From Rotaria socialis (Eukaryota; Rotifera; Eurotatoria; Philodinida; Philodinidae): a DNA stretch of 64,000 nucleotides. The stretch is from assembly GCA_905331475.1 (NCBI GenBank), contig CAJNYU010003825.1, forward strand, positions 1 through 64,000, in the 5' to 3' direction. A program made the position numbers and the translations under genes. Shown here piece after piece: positions 26,301-37,575 of the stretch (position 1 is its first letter; the number at the start of each line of letters is the position of its first letter). Below the pieces are notes generated by a model. It ran no database searches and was not told the origin of the DNA. It worked only from the letters and a program-made list of their open reading frames with translations.

Positions 26301-29300
26301 AGTATATAGGGTAGAAATTTGAACCCTCCCCCTCACGGACTGTTACAGAGAAATCAATTAATTAATTAATTCTTTTCCCTGTAACAGTCTGTGATGATTT
26401 CTAGAGACTCCATACATCATAATACAGACAATAACAGAGAAGCTTCACGGACAATCACCTGACCGTGATACACGGATTCCAGAAAAGGAATTTCATTGCG
26501 TTTCACATTTTGATCCCACAGGGATTGCGCTAACAACTTTTTCTAAACGAATATAATATTTTCTTATTTTTGTATAGATCAAAAAGATCTTGGTTGTCTA
26601 GTAAAATTATCGATTGATCGCATTCAATTTCCTACTCAACTTATAACACAGACAGATAAAGATCGATTAAGTGTTTTTGCACAATATCGATTTTATGATA
26701 AAAGTAATAAGCAAGAAAAATTATTTTTATTTTTATTTTTATCTATTGTCTCTTCAAGTGCCAATCATCACCAAACGAAAAAAAGCCACGGTTGACAGAA
26801 ATAACGTCAAATGTGAACTTCAATTTAATAAAGAACATTTATTCCTATGTAGTGAACCATTCCTGTGGTATTTACGTGAAGAAAAATTAGAAATACAAAT
26901 TTGGTCAAGTGAAAATGATACGTATGATTATTCACAATCGTTAGCATCAACAACAGATAAACTCATTGGTTCAGTTTATGTTGATTTAAATTTATTGTGC
27001 AACAGAAAAAGAAAATCACATCGATTAAGTGCGATTTTACCATTATTTAAACAAGGAACAAAAGATTTAACTGGTGCATCTGTACAAATACATCTCGCAA
27101 TTGATAAATCAAAAGATTTTAATGAATTAAGGGTATGTTTTAGGAATAAATTTACATTAATCATTATTCAAGCAAGAATAATTCAAGTAGATCTTACAAT
27201 AAAATTTTCATTAATCGAGATAATGGCTTTTCATGTGATCTCAAACTTTTATATCATTACTAAGCCTATAGAATATATTTTATTAAAGATTTCATATCTG
27301 AATAAAATGATATAGTTTTTCTGGTGAAATTATGCAGATATTCTACGACTTCTCTGATATATCTGCAGACAAGGTTTCACAGCAAATTCCTTAGCTTAAA
27401 TTTTCAGTAAACATATAAAGTCGAGTTGGAAATTCAGTTAAACGATTCTGTCTGACGGAACGGTTACTGTTTTTGAAAACATTAGCTTGAATCCATCTAT
27501 CTTTAACATAGCTCTAATGGCCACACGGATATATCCTCTTGCGCTTTTCTAGATTGACTAAGATCCCATTATTAAACTAATCGAGTAGTTTTATCGTTAC
27601 TTTTGTGTTACATAGATATTATTCCGAAACATTCATTTTTTTTGCTATGATATTTTATTTTAGAACCAAAATGGTCTCGATACAGCTGATGATGCTGAAC
27701 TTGATTCTTACTTAGACAACCGCTATTTGAATTCAATAAGCAACGATCGTACACTTCGTAATATAACAAATAATATTTTCTCAGTTTTAATCAATATTGA
27801 ACAAGCTGCACATTTACCAAATATCTTTAATCAACATGAGTAAATCTATTGTTTTATTTTTCATTAACCTAATAAATTATTTATTTTATATATATATATA
27901 TATATATTAGCAATACTCATACTCCACCGAATCCATATGTAACATATGCAACAGCTGATTCAAATCATTTATGTCGTACACAAGTATTAACATTAACAGC
28001 AAAACCTCAATGGAATCATCAACAATCTGTTAAATTATCGATTGAACATTTATTTAATGAAAAAAAAGTATTTATACTAAAAGTGTGGCATAAAATTAAT
28101 GCCGATATTGAATCAATTCCAGGTATGACAAACAGAAAATTTTAGGCTTACTAAATTGATTCTTTTCAACAACAAATAGAAAAATCAGGTGATAAAGTTC
28201 TTGGTTTTGTTTCCATCGATTTAAGTCCGTTATTATCTGGTTTACAACAAATATCTGGTTGGTACAATATAGTTGATACAGTTGGGAATGTTCAAGGGCA
28301 ATTAAAAATAAGTATGACACCACAAGACGATCTTTTTGAATTCAAACGTATGAAATACAATTCTCAACAATATCAACCAAAACTTGATTCAGTCCGTTCA
28401 ACTTCAATAAAAAGTGGAACGATACCATCATTAACTCTTAATGATCTTTCTGCAAGATCTGTAAGTTCAGTAAATTTTTCGATTTTATTTTATAATGAAA
28501 TTATTTAGAGTAATGGTGCAACTGCAAGTTTAAATTCTTCAACGATTGAAGACGAAACTAACAAAGAATCATTTTTAAGAAATAATCTTCGGTCAATAAA
28601 GAAAATCAATCTTTCATCCTAATCAACTTTATTTTCATTTTATTCTAGACGACAATTGGGTGAACTCGATGTTATGACTGAACGTTTAAAAGCTCGTTAT
28701 TATTCAAATTCTGAAACATCATCAACAAGTCGAATAAATAGTGCTTCGTCGGTTCCAGCAATAAATTTATTGAATTTACCATTAAATAAAAATCCAATTA
28801 GTCAAGATACTGATAGTACACATTCAACAGCAACATCAACAATTCAAAGAGATTTACTAGAACAATTTCCTGAATCATTAAGTGGTAAACCATTGATTAG
28901 TAACGGTCTTAATGTAACCGATGTACTTTGCTTACACAATGATCAAGTTCGTCTTGCACAAGAACTTGTGGCAAAAGCAAATCATTTACTTGAAGCATCA
29001 AAAGACTTTTTTGAAAAACCTCCAACTGTTCCGACGCCGCCAGTATCGTCAACAATAGTTGAAAAGACATCTGTTACATCATTCTCACCACCACCAATGT
29101 TGCCAAATTTTAATTCAACGAAAGAATTTCGAACAGAAGATTATTCACCGAGAATCAATACAACAAACGAACACGTAAAGTGAGTTTTGAGAGTTCATCT
29201 TCTTTCGGTTCGACGCCAATTTAAATGGTGGATTAAGATGCATATTTATTTCTTCTAAAGCGTCAATATCAAACCTCTAATTGACGCATTCTTTTGCGAT

Positions 29301-31010
29301 TTAGCTAATTTTGTTCATCTTTGGACAAGAGTGTCGTTCTTTTTCACAAATTCCTTGCAAATTATCAATTGTGTTCAGATAAAAATACGATGTGCTTGAT
29401 TAAGATCAAAAGCAGTCGTTTTCCTATCGAACTCATCAGACAGAACTCAGTTTATTTTTCACAGAAGGTTTTAAAATTTGCTACTGAGCGATCTTCTCGA
29501 TATAAACTCAGAAATGGGTGTACCGACAATCACAAACGACGCTTAAAATCAAGATAATAAATCAATACTCTTGTGGCGTAAAATCATCGTTTGTCAAGAC
29601 ACAGACTGATGAAGCGGATGGAGACATGGTGAATATTTAGTAAATCAGTAATTATGCAACGAGGGAATCATTCTTCCGCTGTTGTGTCAATCTAGGTCGA
29701 GGACATGATATTTTTAACATGTTTGACGATTGTCATAGATCTTCCATTACAATGACCAATATTTCTGTTTCTCTTTGCATAATTGCTGATTCATTCAAAC
29801 ATTCTAAATTAAATAAATTCCTAAGATATTAATCATTTTTACTTTATTCATAACAATGAGTTGAATTCATCTAATAATATATTATGCATGGAAAACTTCG
29901 ATTTTTTTCCTCATCAGCAAAGAGATATGTGCTAATTTAGGAAGCATAACAGCTACTACTAAGGTCCAGTTATATCTATAAAATCTAATCACTTTGATAT
30001 GCGTTTGCTTGTGCTATTGTCATCATTTTTAAGAAATTAGTTAGAGGTACAAGCGTATTAATCACAATGATTTCAGTGATAACTATATCTCAAACGTCTT
30101 AATCATTATAGTTCATTTTCTCCTACAAGCGCTAAATAAATCTATACTCTTGCACTATTTATCAATCTAGTCGATAATCTTTGCATTTTATTTTTATTTT
30201 TATTTAAAAATCGATAGTAATTCATTCGAAGAACATCAGCATCTAAATGATTCGATCATATGGTCTGATGACGAAGATAATGAGCATGACCAAAGTTTTC
30301 TGCCTATTGGTCTTCCACCAACACATCATCGTTCAGTAAAAGCAACATCTATAACATCACCATTACATGCCGAAGACAAGTCAACACTTGACGAACAACA
30401 AGATGATATTGATATTATTCATATCCGTCCATTAAATAATCTATCTGCATTTAATTTCGATTGTCAACAAATGAATGCAGAACGACTTACTGGTTCGAAA
30501 TCAATTTTCGTTGTTTTTTTTAAATTTAAATTTCTATTTTTAGGTTCTTTGACAAGTGATGTTCATAATGAGTCATTACATCGTCCCGTATATTCTCCCG
30601 ATATAACAATGAATAACAATCAAAATCCATATAAGAGTACTTCATATGATCGTCAGTCCCCAGAACCACAATCATCTTCTTCTGATACATCCATCATCGA
30701 TGGCACAAATACACAAACGAATCAAATCGATTCATCTAATCGGAAAAAGACTTCACTAAATTTTTTTCAATCAAATCACGAAATGGAAGTATCAATGAAA
30801 CAGCTTTCACAAGCATTAACAACATCAGTAAGTATTTTCTGTGTGTGTTCATGCATATTTTAGTTTCGTTTTCTTTTACAGGCAACAAATTCTACATCAA
30901 ATAATCTTATTAGAACAATACATGAACGAGTTCATAGTAAATTACCAATTGAAATAACAAATACAAAACGTATCGAACAAATTTTTCACACTAAATATCC
31001 TTCAAGTTAA
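20351..31010 (+). CDS. C2CD3: C2CD3, centriolar multi-C2-domain protein
   Basis: Twenty-seven exons from 20351-20393 to 30882-31010 give about 2160 aa (human about 2350). Main ones: 20501-20717, 20950-21135, 21537-22166, 22453-23123, 23795-24500, 24710-24910, 25751-26003, 26060-26263, 26759-27132, 27911-28122, 28180-28460, 28649-29179, 30218-30492. The small exon near 23184-23293 is uncertain by a base. Colinear with human C2CD3: TSLPP.VDGP and TTWWGE; NYYIEYQFP; KSWWRSLLIFKIY; VKIPLEQFHISFRDKQISR and AQYPVIGVDSW; FEVWSRFYYPNIRDQ; GIKGWYPLA; LWYLREEKLEIQIW and GSVYVDLNLL; KVWHK and GFVSIDLSPLLSG. C2CD3 builds centriolar distal appendages needed for cilium formation. Four introns of about 500-1040 nt (from 23294, 24911, 27133, 29180) contrast with the usual 50-66 nt. 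Confidence 0.93.
26267..26542 (+). repeat. Dispersed repeat family, copy 1 (inside C2CD3 intron 17)
   Basis: Shares AATTTTGTGAAAC, the CTGAAAGGAGTGTTGAAG block, TATATAGGGTAGAAATTTGAACC, the CGTGATACACGGATTCCAGAAAA block and the CCCACAGGGATTGCGCTAAC end with copies at 34980-35186 and (inverted) 43770-44580. It contains a hairpin of CTGTTACAG/CTGTAACAG around an (AATT)n core. Homology begins about 3 bases after the 5' splice site of the intron (26264-26577) and fills almost all of it. No protein coding; a non-autonomous mobile element is likely. Confidence 0.75.
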
Positions 31011-31217
31011 ATTGTTTTCTATTACAGTGATAAATCAGTTTTCCTCTATTTCAAAGTTCAGATAAATATATCTGTTTTAAAAAATAACTGTAGATTTAGC
31101 TTTTTTTTTCTTGAAAATAATAAAACAAACATGTTTGTGTTTATTGTATTTTTGAAAATATTTAATCGAATAGTATTATGATTGTTGTTTTAACTTTAGA
31201 TATGAATATCGTACAAT

Positions 31218-31820
31218 ATGGATATGCCACCGATTCATATGTGCGCTTTTTTAAATCATGAAAATGAACGATTAAAAACAAAAATAGTCAATCTTAAACA
31301 ACATATAGGCCATCTTGAAAAAACGATTGGAGAAAGAAATCTTAATCATATTCATTCGTGTTCAATATCATGTCAAACAGATATTGATGTTCGACATCAT
31401 CCAAAGCCAGCAGTAGAACAGCCTTCAGATGAAATTATCCGTTTACGTCGTCTTTTAAAAGCTCAAAATGATTTATTGAAAAGAAAAGAAAATGAAGGTG
31501 TTCATGATCAACAATCTTCATCTTCATCAGGACTTATTCATGATTATGAGCTACGTTTAAGACAGTGTGAAAAAGAAAAAGAACAAGCAGAAAATCGTGC
31601 CATTTCTGCTGAAAAACGTATGGCAAAATTTCAAGAACGCTATGAACGTATGAAGAAAGAAATCAGTGCACTTGATGAAAACTTTTTTAATGATATCGAA
31701 GACATAAAATTTGCTTTGCAACAAGCAAATAAACTTAATCGAGAATATGAAAAAACTGTACAAATGTTAAGCAATCGTCTTGGTATCCCCTATCCAAAAG
31801 TAGCAGTTAAAAAGAATTAG
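31218..31820 (+). CDS. CEP290: Coiled-coil protein matching the CEP290 C-terminus
   Basis: A single-exon frame of 200 aa, 207 bp after the C2CD3 stop. It is mostly coiled coil (ENERLKTKIVNLKQHIGHLEKTI, LRQCEKEKEQAENRA, MAKFQERYERMKKEISALDE). The C-terminal part (ALDENFFNDIEDIKFAL, then VQMLSNRLGIPYPKV) matches the extreme C-terminus of human CEP290, a transition-zone ciliopathy protein of about 2480 aa (LDPSFFEEIEDLKYNY, KKLSEQLGVE). Nothing upstream supplies the other CEP290 exons, since the preceding gene is C2CD3. A TTTTAACTTTAG acceptor lies just ahead at about 31199, so the leader is probably spliced or trans-spliced. It could be a separate short paralogue, a split CEP290 gene, or a small relative sharing this tail. 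Confidence 0.65.
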   Translation: MDMPPIHMCAFLNHENERLKTKIVNLKQHIGHLEKTIGERNLNHIHSCSISCQTDIDVRHHPKPAVEQPSDEIIRLRRLLKAQNDLLKRKENEGVHDQQSSSSSGLIHDYELRLRQCEKEKEQAENRAISAEKRMAKFQERYERMKKEISALDENFFNDIEDIKFALQQANKLNREYEKTVQMLSNRLGIPYPKVAVKKN

Positions 31821-33972
31821 TTCATAAACAACAAATCTTCTGGAATGAATGTCACTCGTGAAGTATTTTCTCAATATCACTATGATTTCAACAATCTGTT
31901 GAAAACCGTATACAATTCAATTTTAAAACATGCAATTAGCGAAGATGTCAAATAAGTAAATAATACGAATCCGTAATCAGTCCGAATTTGAAGAAGTTTT
32001 TTTTTCTTTTCAGAACAGTTCAGCATTCTTTCTTTGGTTGACATAAATAGACTCATGGCTTCGCATGAAATACACATAAATTCGTATTGAAAGAGAGTTT
32101 TGACGAGGAGACTTAGCGAATTTTAATTCGTCATTGGAGCTAATATTGAGTTCACAGAGAAATCGTAGTTTAAGTAGCAAAACCTTAATTTGATTCGTTT
32201 GTTTCTGAATGTCACAAACTAAAATGTTCCTGGTATACTAAATGGTCGATTCGGCACTCCATTCCTAAATAGATACGATGACCTTAGAAATATCCTGAAA
32301 GTAGTATAGCAAAAGAAAATGTTTTCTGTTCTAAGATATTGTAGTGCTAACAAATACTCGTCTGTCATGAATATGTCACAAGCATCAACGTTAATTAAAG
32401 AGCAATGTTTCAACAAAGAAATACTTCTTTTGTGATTGGATTTATCTAGGGCGGAAATTTCGGGTCGAGATCTGCTTACTTAATTATTCTACTTAATAAC
32501 GAAAAACCAAAATTGAGATATGAACTAGAAAATGACGAATATACTTCTCAGCTTTATAGACACGAATTACATTAACTGTTTTCCTATTCTTACTGAGATT
32601 TCCTTGTGGAATATTACTGAATTCACAGAGCGAATTGTACTTCGATTAATTCTCTCGGCAGTCGAATGATCTAAAAAGCTTTGCATGTTTTACGGAATAT
32701 ATCTGCATTAACAACAGTCTCTGTTGAAATTCATGTATATATTCATTTCTTTATAGCGATTGAGCGCTTTTTTACCCACTCTCTTTCTAAAATCCTTAAG
32801 GAAATAGTGACCTATTTTTATTCTCAGCTAATTTATAATTTCAATCAGAAATCTAGACAGACTGCGTTTTTTTATTAAATAGAATATTTTATATTGCCCC
32901 ATGTTATTGCAACAAACCTTGTTATACGTTGTTGCAGAAAACTAAATTGTGAATTGTTCGAAACCAAAGACAAAAGAGTGTCAATATTGAGAAAATACTT
33001 AGCAGGACATTTATTCTTTCAATTTTTTTTGGTATACATTTATATTTTCTGTACTTATCATAATAGATTAGCATTTTATTTGAAATTTGTTTTTTTTAAT
33101 GATTTCTATTGGTGAAAATAAAGAAATTTATTTACCTTAAACTTGATAAATTTTTTCATGTCATAGAGATTTTATCATTTGTAAGATGCTTCTTATTTGA
33201 AGAATGCTGATGGTAGGATAGATTAATAATGGGGTATGCTAATGTATATAGTTACCAAAAAAAGTATTCTCTTGATTAAATAAAGCCAGAATTTCCCCAA
33301 AAGGAAATATTTTCTTCGTAAACAACAGGAAAAATAGTTACTCATGGAATCTTAATTGTTTTAGGATTTATCAATGTCGACGAAAGAATAATAGTTCCAT
33401 CATGAACTAGAGCACTAATAAATCTCAAGATTAACAGATGGATACAGTCGATGAGTGATTTTAGAACTAATTTCTAATAATTTATCACTAGTACCTGTCT
33501 GTATTATTATCCTAGTTCGTGTTTTTCTCATCCAGGTACTTCAATTCAGTACATATCCGCTGAAAAACAATGCCGTTAATTGCATGTCTGTTGTTCTTAA
33601 AATATACGAAGGTCGTAGGTTCGCATTTCCATAACACTATGTTTCTCTCTTGGTTATCAAATTAAGCAAAAATATGAATTAAAAAAAAAGCATATTTATC
33701 CATTCATAAAATGCAACAAAATAAGTTAATTTTATCAAATCTTCTTCATGTTTGATAAATTTCTATTGAATAAATATTTAAGATCATAATTAAAATGAAA
33801 CATGATTATTTTGCACGTCAATATTGATATCATATGTATTATTATTGTTCTTGTTTTTAAAATGACATTTAATCACAAAACAGTTTCTTTTTATGAAGAA
33901 AAAAACAAATAAGAAAAGGAAAAGCTTTGAGACATTTTACTCTACATTTAAGACGTGAACATATATAAATAT
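31821..33972. other. Intergenic, about 2.1 kb, nothing recognised
   Basis: AT-rich, between the CEP290-tail gene and the 3' end of the P2X gene. Several short open frames but no splice-consistent or family-like product. No repeat shared with the rest of the window. Confidence 0.5.
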
Positions 33973-36900
33973 CTATAAAAGTGTTTCAACTGTTGAAGTT
34001 GGTCTAACAGATAATCCATGATTAGTTGATGAACTATTACTAAGCTGCTTATTCTCATCAGATCGTCCGCGTAACTCGTTTCTCTCATTCAATTCTGGAG
34101 TATCTTCATCGACAAAAAATATATTGGATTTATCATATAATTGATTTTCTTCACTCGATAAATGTGGTAATTGTGATCGTCTTGTTGCATATTTTTGTTT
34201 TATAGATGATAGTAATGAACTTCCATTTGAAGATGTTGAGCCTGATTTTGGTCGTTGAATATTTATAAAAGCACCTTGTGGTGTTGACTGTTGACTTATT
34301 TGTTTTGGTGTTGGCTGTAAATTATCATATAAACTACGCTGATTAACTTCTTCTAGTTGAAATTCTGTTTTTGATGCAGTTTCGACATTCTGTGTTGCGT
34401 CGCCATTATCTGCTGTATGATTATTTAATACAGTGTCGTCAATATGATTAAGATATCTTCGTCTTGTTTGTTCTGTTGAACTATCTGTTGGAAGAGTTTT
34501 CAAACTTTCTATTTGTTGAAAATGTAAATCAACATCTTGAAATTTCTGCTGACGATATACATCTGATTGACGATGAACATATAAAGCAACTATGTCACAT
34601 ATAAATGTTGCTAGCCCGAGAATACCAATCAACGAACCAATATTTAATGTTAATGTTATTACGTCAAAACGACCAGCTAGACCACTAACCTATAATAAAT
34701 AAATATTTTGACCTTTTTGTCAGCTAATAATTAAATATTATGTACAACGTAGGAAAAAAATAAAAGATTTATTATATGTAACAGCAACACAAAGCATTGT
34801 ACAGCTTTCTTTTCTTAATGTCAATCAACATTAATCAAAAAATGATTGCTAAAATCAATATTGGGTAAACAAATCTCTGGTGCACGTACAGCAAACAATA
34901 TTTTTACATGTATGTTTGCTTGCATTTTATCGAAATAATACGAAAGATGACTTTTTTTTAAATACAATCTCGATTGACAATTTTGTGAAACGTGATCTGA
35001 AAGGAGTGTTGAAGTATATAGGGTAGAAATTTGAACCATTTCCGCTCTCACCCACCCCCCTCCCCCGCACAGACCGTTACAGAGAAGCTCCATAGACCAT
35101 CACTGGCCGTGATACACGGATTCCAGAAAAGGGGTTTCATTGTGTTTCACATTTTAATCCCACAGGGATTGCGCTAACAGTTTTTTGTCCACTGAACATT
35201 AAAGGTTCTTAACTCGATCATTTAAATTAAAAATTATTGATATACTTCAATACTATTTCCCGTTCCAATAATTTTACCAGTAAACGACACTTCTACTAAC
35301 GGAATTTATCAATGATTATTTGTAAATATGGCAAATAAGAACAAGAACGCTATTTGACTATATTTATCATTTTCTTTGCCGATGTGTTCAAACTACTTAC
35401 AGAAATAATGAAACGGAGACCATATGCCTTAGTTAATGTTCGATATGATCGATTGTGATGTTTCCAATGTGATGCAAACCTAATGAAACAAACAAACAAG
35501 CAAAACATATATTTCTATAACAAAAAACAAGCGGAATTTCTAATTGGTCTATATTCTAACCGAAAATTAAATCCATGTGAAAATGATTGTTCTTTATATG
35601 GACCATCTAGTCGTCCAAATGAATATTCAGGCTTACAAAGATTTAATGATTTATCTAAATTACAATTCCAATGTATTTTAAGACGTATAACACCACCTAA
35701 TTGTAACATTTTTAATTGTTCGAATGGATCTGATTCAACAATATCAAGTAAAGTACCAACACGAAATATTGGACATCCTTTATGCTCGCCCTGGTCATAG
35801 TGACACCGTTTCAAATAGGCTGCATCTTCTTGAATATTTTTTCTAATCACTTTAAAACGTGGAAATTCGATAAAATTTTTAACGAATATAGTAAAGTTTA
35901 ATGCATCGCGAATTGGAAATGGTATATTACGATCATTTTCAACTGGACACCAACCTTCAAGTTCACATCTACCTTGCCTAGTTTCAGAAGCGTTTACGAA
36001 CGAATTATTTTTTATTAAACAAATCCCTGTTTAACGAGAGAAAGAAAAAGAAAGCTAATTGAAAGAAAATATTTAGATTTAATTTACCAGTCCATTTTCC
36101 ATTAGCCTACATGAAATAATAAAATATAGTTTTACAGAAAATAAAGCAATAGGTAAATCTAAAAAATTACCTTTTGAAAATTTTGATTAGCTAAGCAATA
36201 ATCATTATCTGTACAACTAGACATTTTCTCATCGGGTGATTCTTGAAAAAATTAATATTTAATTTTTACTTTAACTTTAACTTTAAATATATATATAGTA
36301 CATACCAGGACATTTTCCATGTTCTTGATCAGTACGAATAAAATTTGTCATTAAAAATAATGCATTATTCTCTTGTGGTGGAACAATATAATCTAAATAA
36401 AGATTGTTTTGTTTCTCATAGTCACATATTTATTTTCTCATACCTGCACCATCGATAACTAAAGTTTTATTTTGTCCTGTTTGATTATAGCCAATACCCT
36501 GTGGAAAAATATCTGGAAATAGTATTTTGTTTTCTAATTTATTCGTTTTATTTTACTTTCACTTTTAATGTAATCGATGAAATAATTGAGGTATCGGTCT
36601 CTTGGTAACCTTTCTTATGTATCATTAAATATATGACACCGTATATTAAAATAAGTAATTGAATAAGACGACACATAAGAGCAACTAGGGAATAAAACAG
36701 TATAACATTTTTATATTCATAACTTACCTTAATAGGTATAGAGTTTGAGTGGGAAAAATGAGAAAAGAAAGAAAAGTCTCTTAAGAGATTTAGATTTTCA
36801 TTTTTGATTAAGAATAATCTAATCCCATGATAGTCTAATATCAGGTCCACTTACTTGAAATTGAATGTATTGTAACAATTTTTGGCGTTTCATATTCATA

Positions 36901-36996
36901 AACAAAGCCACGAACCACTGATTTAACATTAGAAAACGAGCAGTACTCCCGCAATGGCTCACAATGTAATTTGGCACTTGAATCTCTGGTTGCCAT
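33973..36996 (-). CDS. P2RX: P2X purinoceptor (ATP-gated cation channel)
   Basis: Nine exons (complement): 36855-36996, 36557-36684, 36444-36498, 36306-36392, 36171-36241, 36088-36106, 35561-36026, 35401-35479, 33973-34689, giving 587 aa. N-terminal cytosolic YETPKIV carries the conserved TxK site. TM1 lies near residues 49-70. The ectodomain has LKVKG (ATP-binding lysines), DYIVPPQENNALF, TNFIRT and ten Cys in the family spacing (GKCP; C..C; ICLI; RCELEGWC; RCHYDQGEHKGC; WNCNLD..LC). Then RLD, GFNFR and RTLTKAYGLRF carry the ATP-contact N-F-R and K. TM2 follows at about 363-388 (NIGSLIGILGLATFICDIVALYV). Trimeric plasma-membrane channel opened by extracellular ATP. The intracellular tail of about 200 residues is long, polar and unlike known tails. 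Its 711-nt intron (34690-35400) holds repeat copy 2. Confidence 0.95.
34980..35186 (+). repeat. Dispersed repeat family, copy 2 (inside a P2X intron, antisense)
   Basis: Nearly identical to copy 1 at both ends (AATTTTGTGAAAC with TGATCTGAAAGGAGTG at the start; GGGATTGCGCTAACAG at the end). It is shorter in the middle, which here holds a C-rich stretch (CCACCCCCCTCCCCC) before ACAGACCGTTACAGAGAAGC. Length about 207 bp. Confidence 0.75.
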
Positions 36997-37544
36997 TTTT
37001 TATTTCAATATTAATTTAAAATAATGATAAGATTTGAAAGACGTTGGCCTATAGAAAGAAAAAAAGAAAATATATTTAAAAAAGACTTCATTCAATAAGA
37101 TATTTTAGATTGTACTATAAATGTACATATACATATATATATATATAATTCAGATGACGTACGTTGTTTGACACTAAATTCAAACACTAAAAACAAAATG
37201 CTTGTGATAAAGTATTCTACTAAGTTATTCGGAAACCTAGACAGTTGATAACTGTCTTGCTAATGCTTTCCTTCACGCAAATATATCGTTCGAATGCTAA
37301 TTGCAAGCTATCTAAAATGTCTTTACTATGTTCTTTATCGTTTTAACGATTACCAGCTGTGTCAGACATGTAATTTTCATTATCGGAGAATAAATGTTTC
37401 TTTTCTAGGTGTTGACTCGCGTACGAAGATATGTTCTGTATTTTAAAATAATATATTTGAAGTGTGATTCTGTGTTAATCAGCACGTTATACTATATTCA
37501 AATAGATATGTTACACTTGTATTAACAAATTAGTAGATCACTTT

Positions 37545-37575
37545 TTCTTTTTCTTCTTCTTCTTCTTCTTCTTCG
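37545..37575. repeat. TTC microsatellite
   Basis: About ten TTC units in gene-free DNA, preceded by CTTTTTC. Confidence 0.9.

Noticed and set aside
26264-26325. Extending C2CD3 exon 17 through GEFCETRSER into the repeat
   Set aside because: The added residues come from the repeat and the next exon then fails to join in phase; splicing at 26263 restores phase and family similarity.
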